Below are positions 43,796 through 53,011 of a DNA stretch of 64,000 bases, one piece after another (position 1 is the first letter of the stretch; every line of letters begins with the position of its first letter). Location of the stretch: assembly GCA_947504185.1 (NCBI GenBank), contig CANNGJ010000001.1, positions 1 through 64,000 of the forward strand, given 5' to 3'. A program made the translations under genes and the position numbers. The notes under the pieces are model-generated. The model did no database searches and had not been told where the DNA came from. It saw nothing but the letters and a program-made list of their open reading frames with translations. This DNA is from an uncultured Tenacibaculum sp. Lineage in GTDB: Bacteria; Bacteroidota; Bacteroidia; Flavobacteriales; Flavobacteriaceae.

Positions 43796-44764
43796 ATGTC
43801 AAGAGTTTTAACTGGAGTACAAAGTACAGGAACCCCACATCTAGGAAATTTATTAGGAGCTATTTTACCAGCCATCGAAATGGCTAATGATCCTAAAAAT
43901 GAATCGTTTTTATTTATTGCTGATATGCATTCTTTAACTCAAATTAAAGATGGTAAGCAATTACGTGAAAACACCTATAGTACTGCAGCTACTTGGCTTG
44001 CTTGTGGAATTGACATTAATAAAACCGTTTTTTATCGTCAAAGCGATATTCCTGAAGTTACTGAATTAACTTGGTATTTAAGCTGTTATTTTCCATACCA
44101 ACGTTTAACTTTAGCACATAGTTTTAAAGACAAAGCAGATCGTTTATCGGATGTAAACTCTGGTTTGTTTACCTACCCTATGTTAATGGCTGCTGATATT
44201 TTATTATACGATGCTGAAGTTGTTCCGGTAGGAAAAGACCAGTTACAGCATTTAGAAATGACACGTGATGTAGCTAGTAGAATAAATAACGTAATTGGAG
44301 ATACTTTAATTTTACCACAAGCAAAAGTAAACGAGAACACAAAGCTAGTTCCTGGTACCGATGGTGAAAAAATGAGTAAATCGAGAAATAATTTTATCGA
44401 TATCTTTTTACCAGAAAAGAAATTACGTAAACAAATTATGGGAATTCAAACAGATAGTAAAGCTTTAGAAGACCCTAAAAACCCTGATACTGATAATGTT
44501 TTTGCATTATATAAACTGTTAGCCTCTGATGAGCAAATTGCTAAAATGCGTGCTAATTATGAAAATGGTGGTTATGGTTACGGACATGCAAAACAAGCTT
44601 TATATGAGTTAATTCTTGAAAAATTTTCGGATGTTCGTGCGAAATACAATCACTATATGGAGAATCGTCATGAGATTGATGAAGCTTTAAACATTGGTGC
44701 AGAAAAAGCACGTGTAATTGCAAAAGACGTATTAAAAAGAGTACGTGATAAGGTAGGATATTAA
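43796..44764 (+). CDS. trpS: Tryptophan--tRNA ligase
   Basis: A 322-residue class I aminoacyl-tRNA synthetase of normal length. The first motif SRVLTGVQSTGTPHLGNLLGA contains the HIGH-equivalent TPHLGN (residues 13-18) and the second, GEKMSKSRNN, is the KMSKS loop. VGKDQLQHLEMTRDVASR is the conserved Trp-recognition region. It charges tRNA-Trp. I use the ATG at 43796; the frame is open to an upstream TTG at 43739, but the ATG gives the family N-terminus. It is followed after 5 bp by a small membrane-protein gene. Confidence 0.95.
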   Translation: MSRVLTGVQSTGTPHLGNLLGAILPAIEMANDPKNESFLFIADMHSLTQIKDGKQLRENTYSTAATWLACGIDINKTVFYRQSDIPEVTELTWYLSCYFPYQRLTLAHSFKDKADRLSDVNSGLFTYPMLMAADILLYDAEVVPVGKDQLQHLEMTRDVASRINNVIGDTLILPQAKVNENTKLVPGTDGEKMSKSRNNFIDIFLPEKKLRKQIMGIQTDSKALEDPKNPDTDNVFALYKLLASDEQIAKMRANYENGGYGYGHAKQALYELILEKFSDVRAKYNHYMENRHEIDEALNIGAEKARVIAKDVLKRVRDKVGY

Positions 44765-44769
44765 TAAAA

Positions 44770-45180
44770 ATGGATTTCAATCTAATTGGTTATTTTCTAT
44801 CGATAATAATTTGCTTATTTATTTTGTACAATAGAAAGAGTAAATGGCTTAATGTTAAATCTGTTTGGTTGTTATTTTCCTTATTTTTCTGTTTAGGTCT
44901 TTTGATATTAAAGCTATCAAATAATATTAATTTAAAAAATGTTCTTTTTGGTTTATGTCCTCCAATAGTTTATTGGGCTTTTGATCGATTATTTAAATTT
45001 CTAAGTATAAAAATTCACGATAGAGATTTCTTTCTTTACTTGAGAGGTTCAAACGATATTGATGATTCTTTTTGGGGAAGAAATCCTCATGTAAAAACAA
45101 CCGATTTTTTATTTTCTTTTTTATTATTAATAATAATAGCCTCATCTTTATCAAAACATTTCATTTTAAAACAATTATGA
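44770..45180 (+). CDS. Small hypothetical membrane protein, four helices
   Basis: A 136-residue protein, not recognised, with four predicted membrane helices (about 3-21, 29-49, 54-74 and 113-130). The loop after helix 3 (KIHDRDFFLYLRGSNDIDDSFWGRNP) is polar and conserved-looking. No enzymatic motif. It starts 5 bp after trpS and its stop overlaps the start of the DUF6370 lipoprotein by four bases (ATGA), so the three are likely co-transcribed. A tRNA-synthetase link is not implied by sequence. Confidence 0.7.
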   Translation: MDFNLIGYFLSIIICLFILYNRKSKWLNVKSVWLLFSLFFCLGLLILKLSNNINLKNVLFGLCPPIVYWAFDRLFKFLSIKIHDRDFFLYLRGSNDIDDSFWGRNPHVKTTDFLFSFLLLIIIASSLSKHFILKQL

Positions 45181-45485
45181 AAAACCTATTTATTTTAAGC
45201 AGTTTTGTATTATTTCTTTCTTGTACTCAACCAAAAGAAAAAACGTTTATAACTGATGCTTCTTGCGGTCAATGTCAGTTTGGATTAAAATCTCAAAAAG
45301 GGTGTGATTTAGCGATTAAAGTTAATGATAAAGCATATTTTATCGATGGGGCTCATATTGATGATTTTGGGGATGCTCACGATGAAAATATCGGATTTTG
45401 TAACGTTGTTAGAAAAGTTGAAGTTACAGGTAAAGTAGAAGATGGTAAATTTAAAGCTACTTCTTTTAAAATAGCTCAGAAATAA
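45177..45485 (+). CDS. DUF6370 family lipoprotein
   Basis: A 102-residue protein from the ATG at 45177. Lipoprotein signal peptide with the lipidated cysteine at about residue 16 (LFLSCTQ), then the cysteine motifs CGQCQFGL and KGCDLAIK, and a later FCNVVRKVEVTGKV. The four cysteines after the signal peptide plus histidines (GAHIDDFGDAHDE) could bind a metal. I recognise it as the DUF6370 family, of unknown function, usually secreted. It overlaps the upstream gene by four bases, so they are coupled, and is followed by a strong terminator. Confidence 0.8.
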   Translation: MKNLFILSSFVLFLSCTQPKEKTFITDASCGQCQFGLKSQKGCDLAIKVNDKAYFIDGAHIDDFGDAHDENIGFCNVVRKVEVTGKVEDGKFKATSFKIAQK

Positions 45486-45505
45486 ACATAGAAGAATTAA
45501 AAAAC

Positions 45506-45539
45506 AAAAAACCGAAGTAAATATTTACTTCGGTTTTTT
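45506..45539. terminator. Perfect 24-bp palindromic terminator
   Basis: accgaagtaaat / atttacttcggt (45511-45534), flanked by A5 on the left and T5 on the right. It ends the trpS/DUF6370 unit and functions in either direction. Confidence 0.9.
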
Positions 45540-45542
45540 ATT

Positions 45543-45550
45543 TAACTTTG
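45543..45550 (+). promoter_or_regulatory. Putative -7 element of the outer-membrane protein gene
   Basis: TAACTTTG, an exact TAnnTTTG match, 20 bp before the ATG at 45571. The -33 position falls inside the preceding terminator hairpin. Confidence 0.45.
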
Positions 45551-45570
45551 CTCGCTTAAAAAATTTACTT

Positions 45571-46746
45571 ATGAAAAAACTAATATCATTTGCAATCTTA
45601 ATTGCATCATTTAACTGTTATGCTCAAATTACCTTTGAAAAAGGTTATTTCATTACAAATTCAGGTGAACGAGTTGAATGTTTAATTAAAAATATAGATT
45701 GGAGAAATAATCCTTCAGAGATCATTTATAAACTTAATGACAATTCTTTAAAAAAGCACCATACAATTAAAAACATTAAAGAATTTGGGGTTTACAACAC
45801 TTCAAAATATATAAATGTAACTGTAGACATTGATCAATCTAGTGCAAAAATAAAAAGTCTTTCTTATGATAGAAGACCAGAGTTCAAAACCAAGAAAGTC
45901 TTTTTAAAAACTGTAGTTGAAGGAAAAGCTAATTTATATTCTTATACTCAAAAAGGTCATACTTTATTTTTTTACAATATTAATAACTCTCCCATAAAAC
46001 AATTAATATATAAAAGGTATAAGGTATCACAATTTAAGATAGGAGAAAATTTTAGGTACAAACAACAATTAGTAAAGGATTTGAAATGCGAAAACTTAAA
46101 AAGAACGGATCGAATAAATTATAAACTCAAAGACTTATCTCAATATTTTATCAAATATAATGATTGTTATAACGCTAATAAAGTCTTGTTTACTAAACAA
46201 AAAAAAAGAAAATCTTATAGTCTTACCATAAAGGCTGGAGTAAGCTCTTCATATTTTAGTACTATAAACCATATTCCTATTGATAATTCAGGTTTTAGCG
46301 ATTTCAGCGGCCTAAATTTGGGTATAGAAGCTGAATATTATTTACCATTTAATAAAAACAAGTGGGCATTAACATTTGAACCATCATACCAATCGACCAA
46401 AACCAATTTCAATACTGTATTAGGTTTTGCATCTCATTCTGTTGATTTTGAACATAAATCAGTTCAACTCCCTCTAGGAATTAAACATAATTTTTTCTTA
46501 AATAAGAATTCAAGAATATTCTTAACTGCAGCTTATGCTATAGAATTTACGATTGATCGGTCAATTATGTTTAACAAAATCGTTCAAAACGTAGAGAGGA
46601 TTCGTCTTATTGGTAACTTTAATTATACTTTCGGATTTAAATATAAAAAGTACAGTATTGAGCTTAGGTATAACCAAAGAAGTTTTTCTGATTTTCTATC
46701 TAACTTTAGAACATTAAATATAAATTTAGGCTATACTCTCTTTTAA
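45571..46746 (+). CDS. Outer-membrane beta-barrel protein with N-terminal soluble domain
   Basis: A 391-residue protein with a signal peptide (1-19, ending NCYAQ), an N-terminal region (about 20-200) that looks like a folded soluble domain (YFITNSGERVECLIKNIDWRNNPSEIIYKLND), and a C-terminal membrane beta-barrel (about 215-391) beginning YSLTIKAGVSSSYFST and ending NLGYTLF. This two-part layout recurs in uncharacterised Bacteroidota porin-like proteins. Function unknown. Single gene, bounded by terminators at 45506 and 46759. Confidence 0.7.
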   Translation: MKKLISFAILIASFNCYAQITFEKGYFITNSGERVECLIKNIDWRNNPSEIIYKLNDNSLKKHHTIKNIKEFGVYNTSKYINVTVDIDQSSAKIKSLSYDRRPEFKTKKVFLKTVVEGKANLYSYTQKGHTLFFYNINNSPIKQLIYKRYKVSQFKIGENFRYKQQLVKDLKCENLKRTDRINYKLKDLSQYFIKYNDCYNANKVLFTKQKKRKSYSLTIKAGVSSSYFSTINHIPIDNSGFSDFSGLNLGIEAEYYLPFNKNKWALTFEPSYQSTKTNFNTVLGFASHSVDFEHKSVQLPLGIKHNFFLNKNSRIFLTAAYAIEFTIDRSIMFNKIVQNVERIRLIGNFNYTFGFKYKKYSIELRYNQRSFSDFLSNFRTLNINLGYTLF

Positions 46747-46758
46747 AAATTATAAATA

Positions 46759-46795
46759 AAAACTCCAACAAGAACTACTCTAATGTTGGAGTTTT
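46759..46795. terminator. Terminator after the outer-membrane protein gene
   Basis: 12-bp stem aaaactccaaca / tgttggagtttt with a 13-base loop, T-rich on the right. It lies between converging genes and probably serves both. Confidence 0.85.
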
Positions 46796-46823
46796 TATTT
46801 TGTATTTCTTTTAAACACTATAG

Positions 46824-47864
46824 CTACGGGGCTGGATTAGGAATAGTGGTATGAATTCCTTCTATTTCACTTAAAATTTCATCAGATAACTCAATGTTGA
46901 TAGAATTGATATTTTCTTTTAACTGACTCATTTTAGTTGCCCCAATAATATTACTTGTTACAAAAGGTAATTGATTGATATATGCTAATGATAATTCAAC
47001 AAGGGTTAATCCGTGTTTTTGAGCTATTTTTTGATATTCTGAAACTGCTTTTAAAGATCCTTCAGACATATAACGTGCAATAAATCGTGGAAACAAAGTT
47101 CCTCTAGCTCCTTCTGGTTTTCCTCCATTTAAGTATTTACCTGATAACACTCCTTGCGCTAATGGAGAATAGGCTAATAAACCTATATTTTCTCTTAACG
47201 AAACTTCAGACATTCCATACTCGTACCCTCTATGAATCAACGAATAAGAATTCTGAATAGTAGCCACTCGTGGTAAATTATGTTGTTCTGACGTTTGTAA
47301 ATACTTCATCGTTCCCCAAGGAGTTTCATTAGACAAACCGATATGGTTTATCTTTCCTTGTTTTACTAAGTCATTTAAAGTTTCTAAAATTTCTAAATGA
47401 TTTTCAGCTTCTTTTGAAGAATATTTATAAGGATAATCACGCACTCCGAAGCAATTTACACCGCGATCTGGCCAATGCAATTGATACAAATCGATATAAT
47501 CAGTTTGTAATCTTTTTAAACTTCCTTCAACAGCGTCAATAATGTTTTGTTTTACAAAACCGCCAGTTCTAATATGCTTGGTATAATCACCTCCTCCAGC
47601 AATTTTAGATGCTAAAACGACTTTATCACGATTTCCTGTTTTTTTAAACCAAGAACCAATAATTTTTTCGGTTGCTCCATAAGTTTCTGGAGTTGCAGGT
47701 ACTGAATATAATTCAGCAGTATCCCAAAAGTTTACACCTAGCTCTAAAGCATAATCCATTTGTTCATGACCATCAGCTTCTGTATTCTGATTTCCCCAAG
47801 TCATCGTTCCTAAACATATTTTAGAAACCTTTATATCTGTATTTGGTAATTTTGTGTATTTCAT
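46824..47864 (-). CDS. NADP(H)-dependent aldo/keto reductase (Tas-like)
   Basis: A 346-residue TIM-barrel reductase of the AKR superfamily with the catalytic tetrad visible: D49 in NFWDTAELYS, Y54 region (ELYS), K86 in VVLASKIAG and H in YQLHWPD. The sequence LGTMTWGNQNTEADGHEQMDYALELGVNFWDTAE closely resembles the Tas subgroup. It reduces aldehydes or ketones with NADPH; the physiological substrate is unknown. Single gene located between terminators, 71 bp below pgk on the same strand. Confidence 0.9.
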   Translation of the reverse strand: MKYTKLPNTDIKVSKICLGTMTWGNQNTEADGHEQMDYALELGVNFWDTAELYSVPATPETYGATEKIIGSWFKKTGNRDKVVLASKIAGGGDYTKHIRTGGFVKQNIIDAVEGSLKRLQTDYIDLYQLHWPDRGVNCFGVRDYPYKYSSKEAENHLEILETLNDLVKQGKINHIGLSNETPWGTMKYLQTSEQHNLPRVATIQNSYSLIHRGYEYGMSEVSLRENIGLLAYSPLAQGVLSGKYLNGGKPEGARGTLFPRFIARYMSEGSLKAVSEYQKIAQKHGLTLVELSLAYINQLPFVTSNIIGATKMSQLKENINSINIELSDEILSEIEGIHTTIPNPAP

Positions 47865-47880
47865 TCTTTTTTATCTAAAC

Positions 47881-47919
47881 AATAACAGCATCTAATTTAA
47901 CAAATTAGATGCTGTTATT
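47881..47919 (-). terminator. Long hairpin terminator of pgk
   Basis: A perfect 18-bp stem aataacagcatctaattt / aaattagatgctgttatt with a 3-base loop, 17 bp after the pgk stop. The tail on the minus strand (GTTTAGAT) is only weakly T-rich, but the stem is very stable. Confidence 0.7.
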
Positions 47920-47935
47920 AAATATAGTTTTAAGA

Positions 47936-49123
47936 CTATTTTAAAATTGCTTCAATTCCTGGTAACGTTTGTCCTTCTAACATTTCTAACATAGCTCCCC
48001 CACCAGTTGAAACATAACTCACTTTCTCTCCAAATCCGAATTGTTTTACTGCTGCTACAGAATCTCCACCTCCTACTAAAGAGAATGCTCCGTTTTCTGT
48101 TGCTTTGGCGATAGCATTACCTAATTCGATAGTTCCTTCTGCAAATTTTTCCATTTCAAAAACCCCTAAAGGTCCGTTCCATAAAATAGTTTTCGACTTT
48201 GAAATTACCTCTGCAAATTTCTCTGATGTTTTTGGTCCACAATCTAATCCCATCCATCCATCAGGAATTTTAGTAGTGTCTACCAATTGTGTATTTGCAT
48301 CATTTGAAAAAGCATCTGCGATTACTGCATCAACTGGTAAATGAATCTCAGTATTCTGTTCTTTTGCTAATTTTAAAATTGACAAAGCCAATTCTAATTT
48401 ATCATCTTCTACTAAAGAGTTTCCAATAGTACCTCCTAAGGCTTTTATAAAAGTAAAGGTCATACCTCCACCAACAATAATGTGATCTACTTTTTCGATA
48501 ATATTTTCAATCACACCAATTTTAGACGACACTTTTGCCCCTCCCAAGATAGCTGTTACTGGTTTTTCTGAGTTATTTAAAACCTTATCGATACTTTCAA
48601 TTTCTTTAGCTAATAAGTTTCCAAAACATTTGTTCTCCGAGAAAAATTGAGCAATTACTGCGGTAGATGCATGTGCTCTATGTGCTGTACCAAAAGCATC
48701 ATTTACATAAATATCTCCCCATTTAGACAATTGCTCTGCAAAAGCAATATCACCTGCCTTTTCTTCAGGATAAAAACGTAAATTCTCTAATAATAATATT
48801 TCTCCACTTTTCAAATTTGAAATCGCTTCTGAAACTTTATCACCAATACAATCATCAACGAACTTAACTTGTACACCTATAACCTCAGTTACCTTATCTA
48901 CAATATGACGTAATGAGAATTTTTCTTCTTTTCCTTTCGGACGACCTAAATGCGACATTAACACACAACTTCCTCCGTCTTCTAAAACTTTAATAATAGT
49001 TGACTTTGCTGCTTGAATTCTTGTAGAGTCAGTTACCTGAAAAGTTTCATTTAAAGGAACATTAAAGTCTACACGAATTAATGCTTTTTTATTTTCGAAA
49101 TTAAAATCGTTCAATGTTTTCAT
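47936..49123 (-). CDS. pgk: Phosphoglycerate kinase
   Basis: A 395-residue glycolytic kinase of normal length: [10 protein letters not shown] (17-26), [10 protein letters not shown] near 58, [11 protein letters not shown] near 113, [14 protein letters not shown] near 194 and the C-terminal [14 protein letters not shown] nucleotide-binding loop near 350. It transfers phosphate between 1,3-bisphosphoglycerate and ADP. Single gene; a TATTTTTG element at 49151-49158 on the minus strand marks the probable promoter. Confidence 0.95.
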   Translation of the reverse strand: MKTLNDFNFENKKALIRVDFNVPLNETFQVTDSTRIQAAKSTIIKVLEDGGSCVLMSHLGRPKGKEEKFSLRHIVDKVTEVIGVQVKFVDDCIGDKVSEAISNLKSGEILLLENLRFYPEEKAGDIAFAEQLSKWGDIYVNDAFGTAHRAHASTAVIAQFFSENKCFGNLLAKEIESIDKVLNNSEKPVTAILGGAKVSSKIGVIENIIEKVDHIIVGGGMTFTFIKALGGTIGNSLVEDDKLELALSILKLAKEQNTEIHLPVDAVIADAFSNDANTQLVDTTKIPDGWMGLDCGPKTSEKFAEVISKSKTILWNGPLGVFEMEKFAEGTIELGNAIAKATENGAFSLVGGGDSVAAVKQFGFGEKVSYVSTGGGAMLEMLEGQTLPGIEAILK

Positions 49124-49150
49124 TTGTGTTGTTATCTCTATTTAGGTTAA

Positions 49151-49158
49151 CAAAAATA
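49151..49158 (-). promoter_or_regulatory. Putative -7 promoter element of pgk
   Basis: TATTTTTG on the minus strand matches TAnnTTTG and lies 27 bp above the pgk ATG. No clear -33 TTTG was found. Confidence 0.4.
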
Positions 49159-49206
49159 ATTATTTAAATCCGATTGGTTTCTATTCCTTTTGCCCTTTCA
49201 ATATTA

Positions 49207-49214
49207 TATCTTTG
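49207..49214 (+). promoter_or_regulatory. Putative -7 promoter element of moaE
   Basis: TATCTTTG matches TAnnTTTG and ends 8 bp before the moaE ATG at 49223, implying a very short or absent leader. A TTTG at 49189-49192 is closer than the usual spacing. Confidence 0.35.
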
Positions 49215-49222
49215 TTAAACTT

Positions 49223-49642
49223 ATGAATACTTCTATAAAAATATCTTCTGATGCACTTAATTTACAAGAATGTTATGATTTTGTTTCTAACCCTTCTTGC
49301 GGCGGAATTGCTGTCTTTGTAGGAACAGTTAGAAATGCTACTCAGAACAAGAGCGTTACTCAATTAGATTTCTCTACCTATAAACCTATGGCAATAAAAG
49401 AAATGCAAAAGATTGCTGATATTGCTTTAGAAAAATTCCCAATTAAAAAAATCGCCATTCATCATGCCGAAGGAATATTGCAAATAGAAGATATCCCTGT
49501 AATAATCACTGTTTCTTCTCCTCATAGAAAAGCGGCTTTTGATGCTTGTCAATATGCTATTGATACTTTAAAAGAAACGGTGCCCATTTGGAAAAAAGAA
49601 TATTTTGAAGATGGTGAAGTTTGGGTTAACGCGCATCCTTAA
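49223..49642 (+). CDS. moaE: Molybdopterin synthase catalytic subunit MoaE
   Basis: A 139-residue catalytic subunit from the ATG at 49223. Diagnostic features are GGIAVFVGTVRN near 26, YKPMAIKEM near 55, HAEGILQIEDIPVIITVSSPHRKAAFDACQYAID (90-125 region) and the C-terminal KEYFEDGEVWVNAHP. It uses the MoaD thiocarboxylate to build the dithiolene of molybdopterin. An upstream TTG at 49190 is possible but would sit at the promoter and is unlikely. It is 9 bp above a GNAT gene; moaD is 19 kb away at 29944. Confidence 0.93.
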   Translation: MNTSIKISSDALNLQECYDFVSNPSCGGIAVFVGTVRNATQNKSVTQLDFSTYKPMAIKEMQKIADIALEKFPIKKIAIHHAEGILQIEDIPVIITVSSPHRKAAFDACQYAIDTLKETVPIWKKEYFEDGEVWVNAHP

Positions 49643-49651
49643 TTATTTTCT

Positions 49652-50185
49652 ATGATTCATTATAAAGCAACTTCTACAAACGGCGAACTAAAGCAAGTTT
49701 TAGCTTTACAAGCTAATAACTTACCTCAAAATCTAACATCAGCTGAAAAAGAAACACAAGGCTTTGTAACTGTTCATCACACTTTAGAAATGTTGCAAAA
49801 AATGCATGATTTACACCCTCATATTATCGCCAAACATCGTGAAAAAGTAATTGGTTATGCTTTATCTATGTCTAAAACATTTAGAGATGAAATTCCTGTA
49901 CTTGTTCCTATGTTTAATCAAATAGATAAAGCTTTAAAAAAGGAAAAAAATTACATTTTAATGGGTCAAGTTTGTATCGACAAAATGTATAGAGGTAAAG
50001 GTATTTTTAGATCCTTGTATGATAAAATGAGTAGTGTTTTTTCTGACTCATATGATGCTATCATTACTGAAATTGATGCAACAAACACACGTTCTTTAAA
50101 TGCGCATAAAGCTATTGGTTTTAAAGAACTAATTACCTACCAATCTAATAATCAAGATTGGGTTATTGTTTTTATGGACATTTAA
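49652..50185 (+). CDS. GNAT family N-acetyltransferase
   Basis: A 177-residue acetyltransferase. The acetyl-CoA-binding motif is QVCIDKMYRGKGIFRSLYDKM near 108-128, followed by ITEIDATNTRSLNAHKAIGFKEL, which is the typical motif B of the family. Substrate not inferable. It follows moaE by 9 bp and so is probably co-transcribed. Its stop overlaps that of the converging nuclease gene on the other strand within the palindrome ttaa (50182-50185), with no terminator between. Confidence 0.85.
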   Translation: MIHYKATSTNGELKQVLALQANNLPQNLTSAEKETQGFVTVHHTLEMLQKMHDLHPHIIAKHREKVIGYALSMSKTFRDEIPVLVPMFNQIDKALKKEKNYILMGQVCIDKMYRGKGIFRSLYDKMSSVFSDSYDAIITEIDATNTRSLNAHKAIGFKELITYQSNNQDWVIVFMDI

Positions 50186-52938
50186 TAAGGCAAATCCGCA
50201 GGTTCTACAAAATCAATTTCAGGATTGTATAGCTCTATAAGTAATTCTTTTACTTCATTCATGAATTCCTCTAATTTTTCTTCTGCTATTTGATTGTCTG
50301 GAGTTCGATAATTTGATGAAAAATTCATTTTTAAAAATCCACTTTTCAAGTTTTTAAAAGAGATGATTCCTGCTTCTAAGTTTCTAGAAAAATCAAATTG
50401 GGTATTTTGTGTATATAAGAACGCATATAACATCACTTGAATCGCCTTATGATATTTTAACTCTCGAATCTCCTCAAAAGACACTAGTTTTAAATTAGTA
50501 GCATCTACCATTCCCGTTTTATAATCGATAATTCGAGTTATGCCGTTTAATTCATCTATTCGATCTACTTGCCCATGGATTTTAATTGGAAAATCAATTC
50601 CATCTATTTCTATTTTTGCTGCTAAATTCTGCTCAGTAGCTATAATTTTAAGTTGATTATTTTCATCTTTTAACAACTCCTTTTCTTTCCTTAAAAAATT
50701 CTCTACAAAACGATTTGCAACCTCAAAAACCAACCTGTTCTTTCCTGTTAAAATATCTCCGTTTTTAAAATGCTTCGAGAAATAAAACACGATTAATTCT
50801 TTTGTCTTTTTTTGCATTTTTGTGATATCTTCAACCATTAAGAACTTACCTAAAAAAGGCTTATATAGTTCTTCTAACGTATCATGCACTACCGTTCCCA
50901 TAGTATTGGCTGCTACAGTTTCTTCTATATTTTCAAACTCATTTATTTTTAAAACTTTTTGCTTGTAAAATGCAATTGGATTATATAAATAATTAGTAAA
51001 AGCTGATGGTGAAATTCCTTTTTTAGCTAATTCTTGTAATCGTTCTAAGACTTTTTCATCTTTTTTTATCTCTTTTAGCTTCAAAGGTGTTGTTACCACT
51101 TTTGGACTCACAGTTTTCTCTATAATGCCTTCTCGCATCATTTCTAACTGCGTTACAAAACGACTCTTTTCTCCACTTCCAAAAACATCATGTTCTGTAT
51201 TGTACAAGATGTATATATTTTTAGCTCGTTGTAATAATCTAAAAAAATGATATGAAAATAGTGCATCTTTTTCTTTGTACGTTGGCAAACCAAAGGCAAT
51301 TTTAACATCGAAAGGAATAAATGTATTTTGCTGACTGCTTGCAGGTAGTACACCTTCGTTTATCGAGGTGATAATTACATTTTCAAAATCTAGCACACGT
51401 GTTTCTAAAACCCCCATTAATTGCAATCCTTGAAGTGGTTCTCCTTGAAAGGATAAAGTTTCTGATTGTATAAGTTGTCTAAAAAATTGGTGTAAAGTTT
51501 TTAAATCTTGCACATAATTAAACTCTTTGTGTAGATTTTGTAATTGGGTAAATGCTGTATAGAAACGAAACAGATACTCTTTTTCTAAATCATTTACTTC
51601 ATCTTTTAAAATTGTAATCAAGTGTAATATTCTCGATAAAAATTCGCTAATTGTTGTAAATGGATTAAAAATAGCACACACTATATTTCTAATATCTGAC
51701 TTTAATGATTCCAGATAGTTAGAGATTTTTTCTTTACTTAAAAAAGTATTGTTTTCTTTAACAATGGCTTCACTTATTATATCAGATAAATTTTTTGTTT
51801 CTTCTATCTGTAACAATCTATAAATCGCAGCATCTTTTACCAATCGTACAACATCTTTATGATAAAATAGTTGTTCTTCTTGTTGTTGTAATTTTTCTTG
51901 ATTGATAAACAACTGAAAAATTGTGAATATTAAACTTGTTGTTGGGATATCTTTTAACGGATATCCCATTGTTATATTCACCGCATCTACGTTTTTGGGT
52001 AATGAATTTAGGGTAATTGGTAACAGTGTTTCATCGGCCATTACCAAGGCAGTATTGTTGTAGTTTGGTAATTTTGATAAAATTTCACCTGCATGTTTTA
52101 TCTGGGTAATATTTTTGGAAGCGCCTATTACTTCAATATTTTTTGATTTCGAAAAATTTTCTTGAATTGTTTGAATAGGGTTCTTCTGATAAAACTTCCA
52201 AGTCTTTTTATACTTTCTTAAAAAACTACCTGCTTGATGGTTGCCTTCGTAAAAGCTTTTATCTATATCCCAAAATACTTCTGCTTTTCCTTCTACTAAA
52301 AATTGTTGAAAAATAAATTCTTCGGCACTGTTTAAGGCATTAAACCCAATAAAAAAGTATTTTTTGTCTTGATGTTTATCAATATAGCTCTCAACCTTTT
52401 TAGTAGCCTCTCTATACAATACACCTTGGTATCCAATTTTTTGTTCCAGTAAAAATTCATAAAAAGCATCATAAAATTTATTCAGCTTTTCTATAAAAGA
52501 AAAGTGGTCTTTTATCAGTTCAGTTTCTTTGAACTCTCCTTTAACCGACCATTTTTTTAAACGATGGATATCTCGTAAATACACAAATATTTCTCGAGTG
52601 TTTATTAAATGCTGATCTATTTCATTAAAATCTTGCAATACCGTAAATGCCCAAAATGAAAATTTATCAAAAGTATCTGGATCCTTCTCTATATCTTTAT
52701 AAACTGTATAGAAATGAAATAGTAATTGTACAGCATCTGCTTTTTTTATTTCAGAGATTTCCTCAACAAAATCACCAATATTCACTATCTGTGGTAAAAA
52801 ACCAGCAAAAATTTTATCCTTAAAAGTTTCTTTTACAAATACTCCTGCTCTCTGAGAAGGCAATATAAAAACAACGTTTTCAAATGATTTGGTTGTTTTT
52901 AAAATAGTATCTAATGTTTCTGAAATAAAAGTTTGCAT
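50182..52938 (-). CDS. AddB-like PD-(D/E)XK exonuclease subunit
   Basis: A 918-residue protein of the AddB/RexB-type fold. The N-terminus (ENVVFILPSQRAGVFVKE) is a Walker-A-like but degenerate helicase domain lacking the GKT lysine motif. The C-terminal nuclease has HDTLEELYKPF near 690, GQVDRIDE near 790 and IDYKTGM near 805, the PD-(D/E)XK active-site set. It probably pairs with an AddA/UvrD-like helicase in double-strand-break processing and Chi-type regulation. That partner is usually adjacent in relatives, but both neighbours here are unrelated genes. Iron-sulphur cysteines of classical AddB were not found. Confidence 0.8.
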   Translation of the reverse strand: MQTFISETLDTILKTTKSFENVVFILPSQRAGVFVKETFKDKIFAGFLPQIVNIGDFVEEISEIKKADAVQLLFHFYTVYKDIEKDPDTFDKFSFWAFTVLQDFNEIDQHLINTREIFVYLRDIHRLKKWSVKGEFKETELIKDHFSFIEKLNKFYDAFYEFLLEQKIGYQGVLYREATKKVESYIDKHQDKKYFFIGFNALNSAEEFIFQQFLVEGKAEVFWDIDKSFYEGNHQAGSFLRKYKKTWKFYQKNPIQTIQENFSKSKNIEVIGASKNITQIKHAGEILSKLPNYNNTALVMADETLLPITLNSLPKNVDAVNITMGYPLKDIPTTSLIFTIFQLFINQEKLQQQEEQLFYHKDVVRLVKDAAIYRLLQIEETKNLSDIISEAIVKENNTFLSKEKISNYLESLKSDIRNIVCAIFNPFTTISEFLSRILHLITILKDEVNDLEKEYLFRFYTAFTQLQNLHKEFNYVQDLKTLHQFFRQLIQSETLSFQGEPLQGLQLMGVLETRVLDFENVIITSINEGVLPASSQQNTFIPFDVKIAFGLPTYKEKDALFSYHFFRLLQRAKNIYILYNTEHDVFGSGEKSRFVTQLEMMREGIIEKTVSPKVVTTPLKLKEIKKDEKVLERLQELAKKGISPSAFTNYLYNPIAFYKQKVLKINEFENIEETVAANTMGTVVHDTLEELYKPFLGKFLMVEDITKMQKKTKELIVFYFSKHFKNGDILTGKNRLVFEVANRFVENFLRKEKELLKDENNQLKIIATEQNLAAKIEIDGIDFPIKIHGQVDRIDELNGITRIIDYKTGMVDATNLKLVSFEEIRELKYHKAIQVMLYAFLYTQNTQFDFSRNLEAGIISFKNLKSGFLKMNFSSNYRTPDNQIAEEKLEEFMNEVKELLIELYNPEIDFVEPADLPY

Positions 52939-52976
52939 GGATTCTTTTTACTATAAGCAAAGTACAATTTTTATCT

Positions 52977-52984
52977 TATTTTTG
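52977..52984 (+). promoter_or_regulatory. Putative -7 promoter element of the amidohydrolase gene
   Basis: TATTTTTG matches TAnnTTTG, 27 bp before the ATG at 53012. No convincing -33 TTTG. Confidence 0.4.
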
Positions 52985-53011
52985 ATATAATAACTATTTC
53001 GATTTTTAGAA

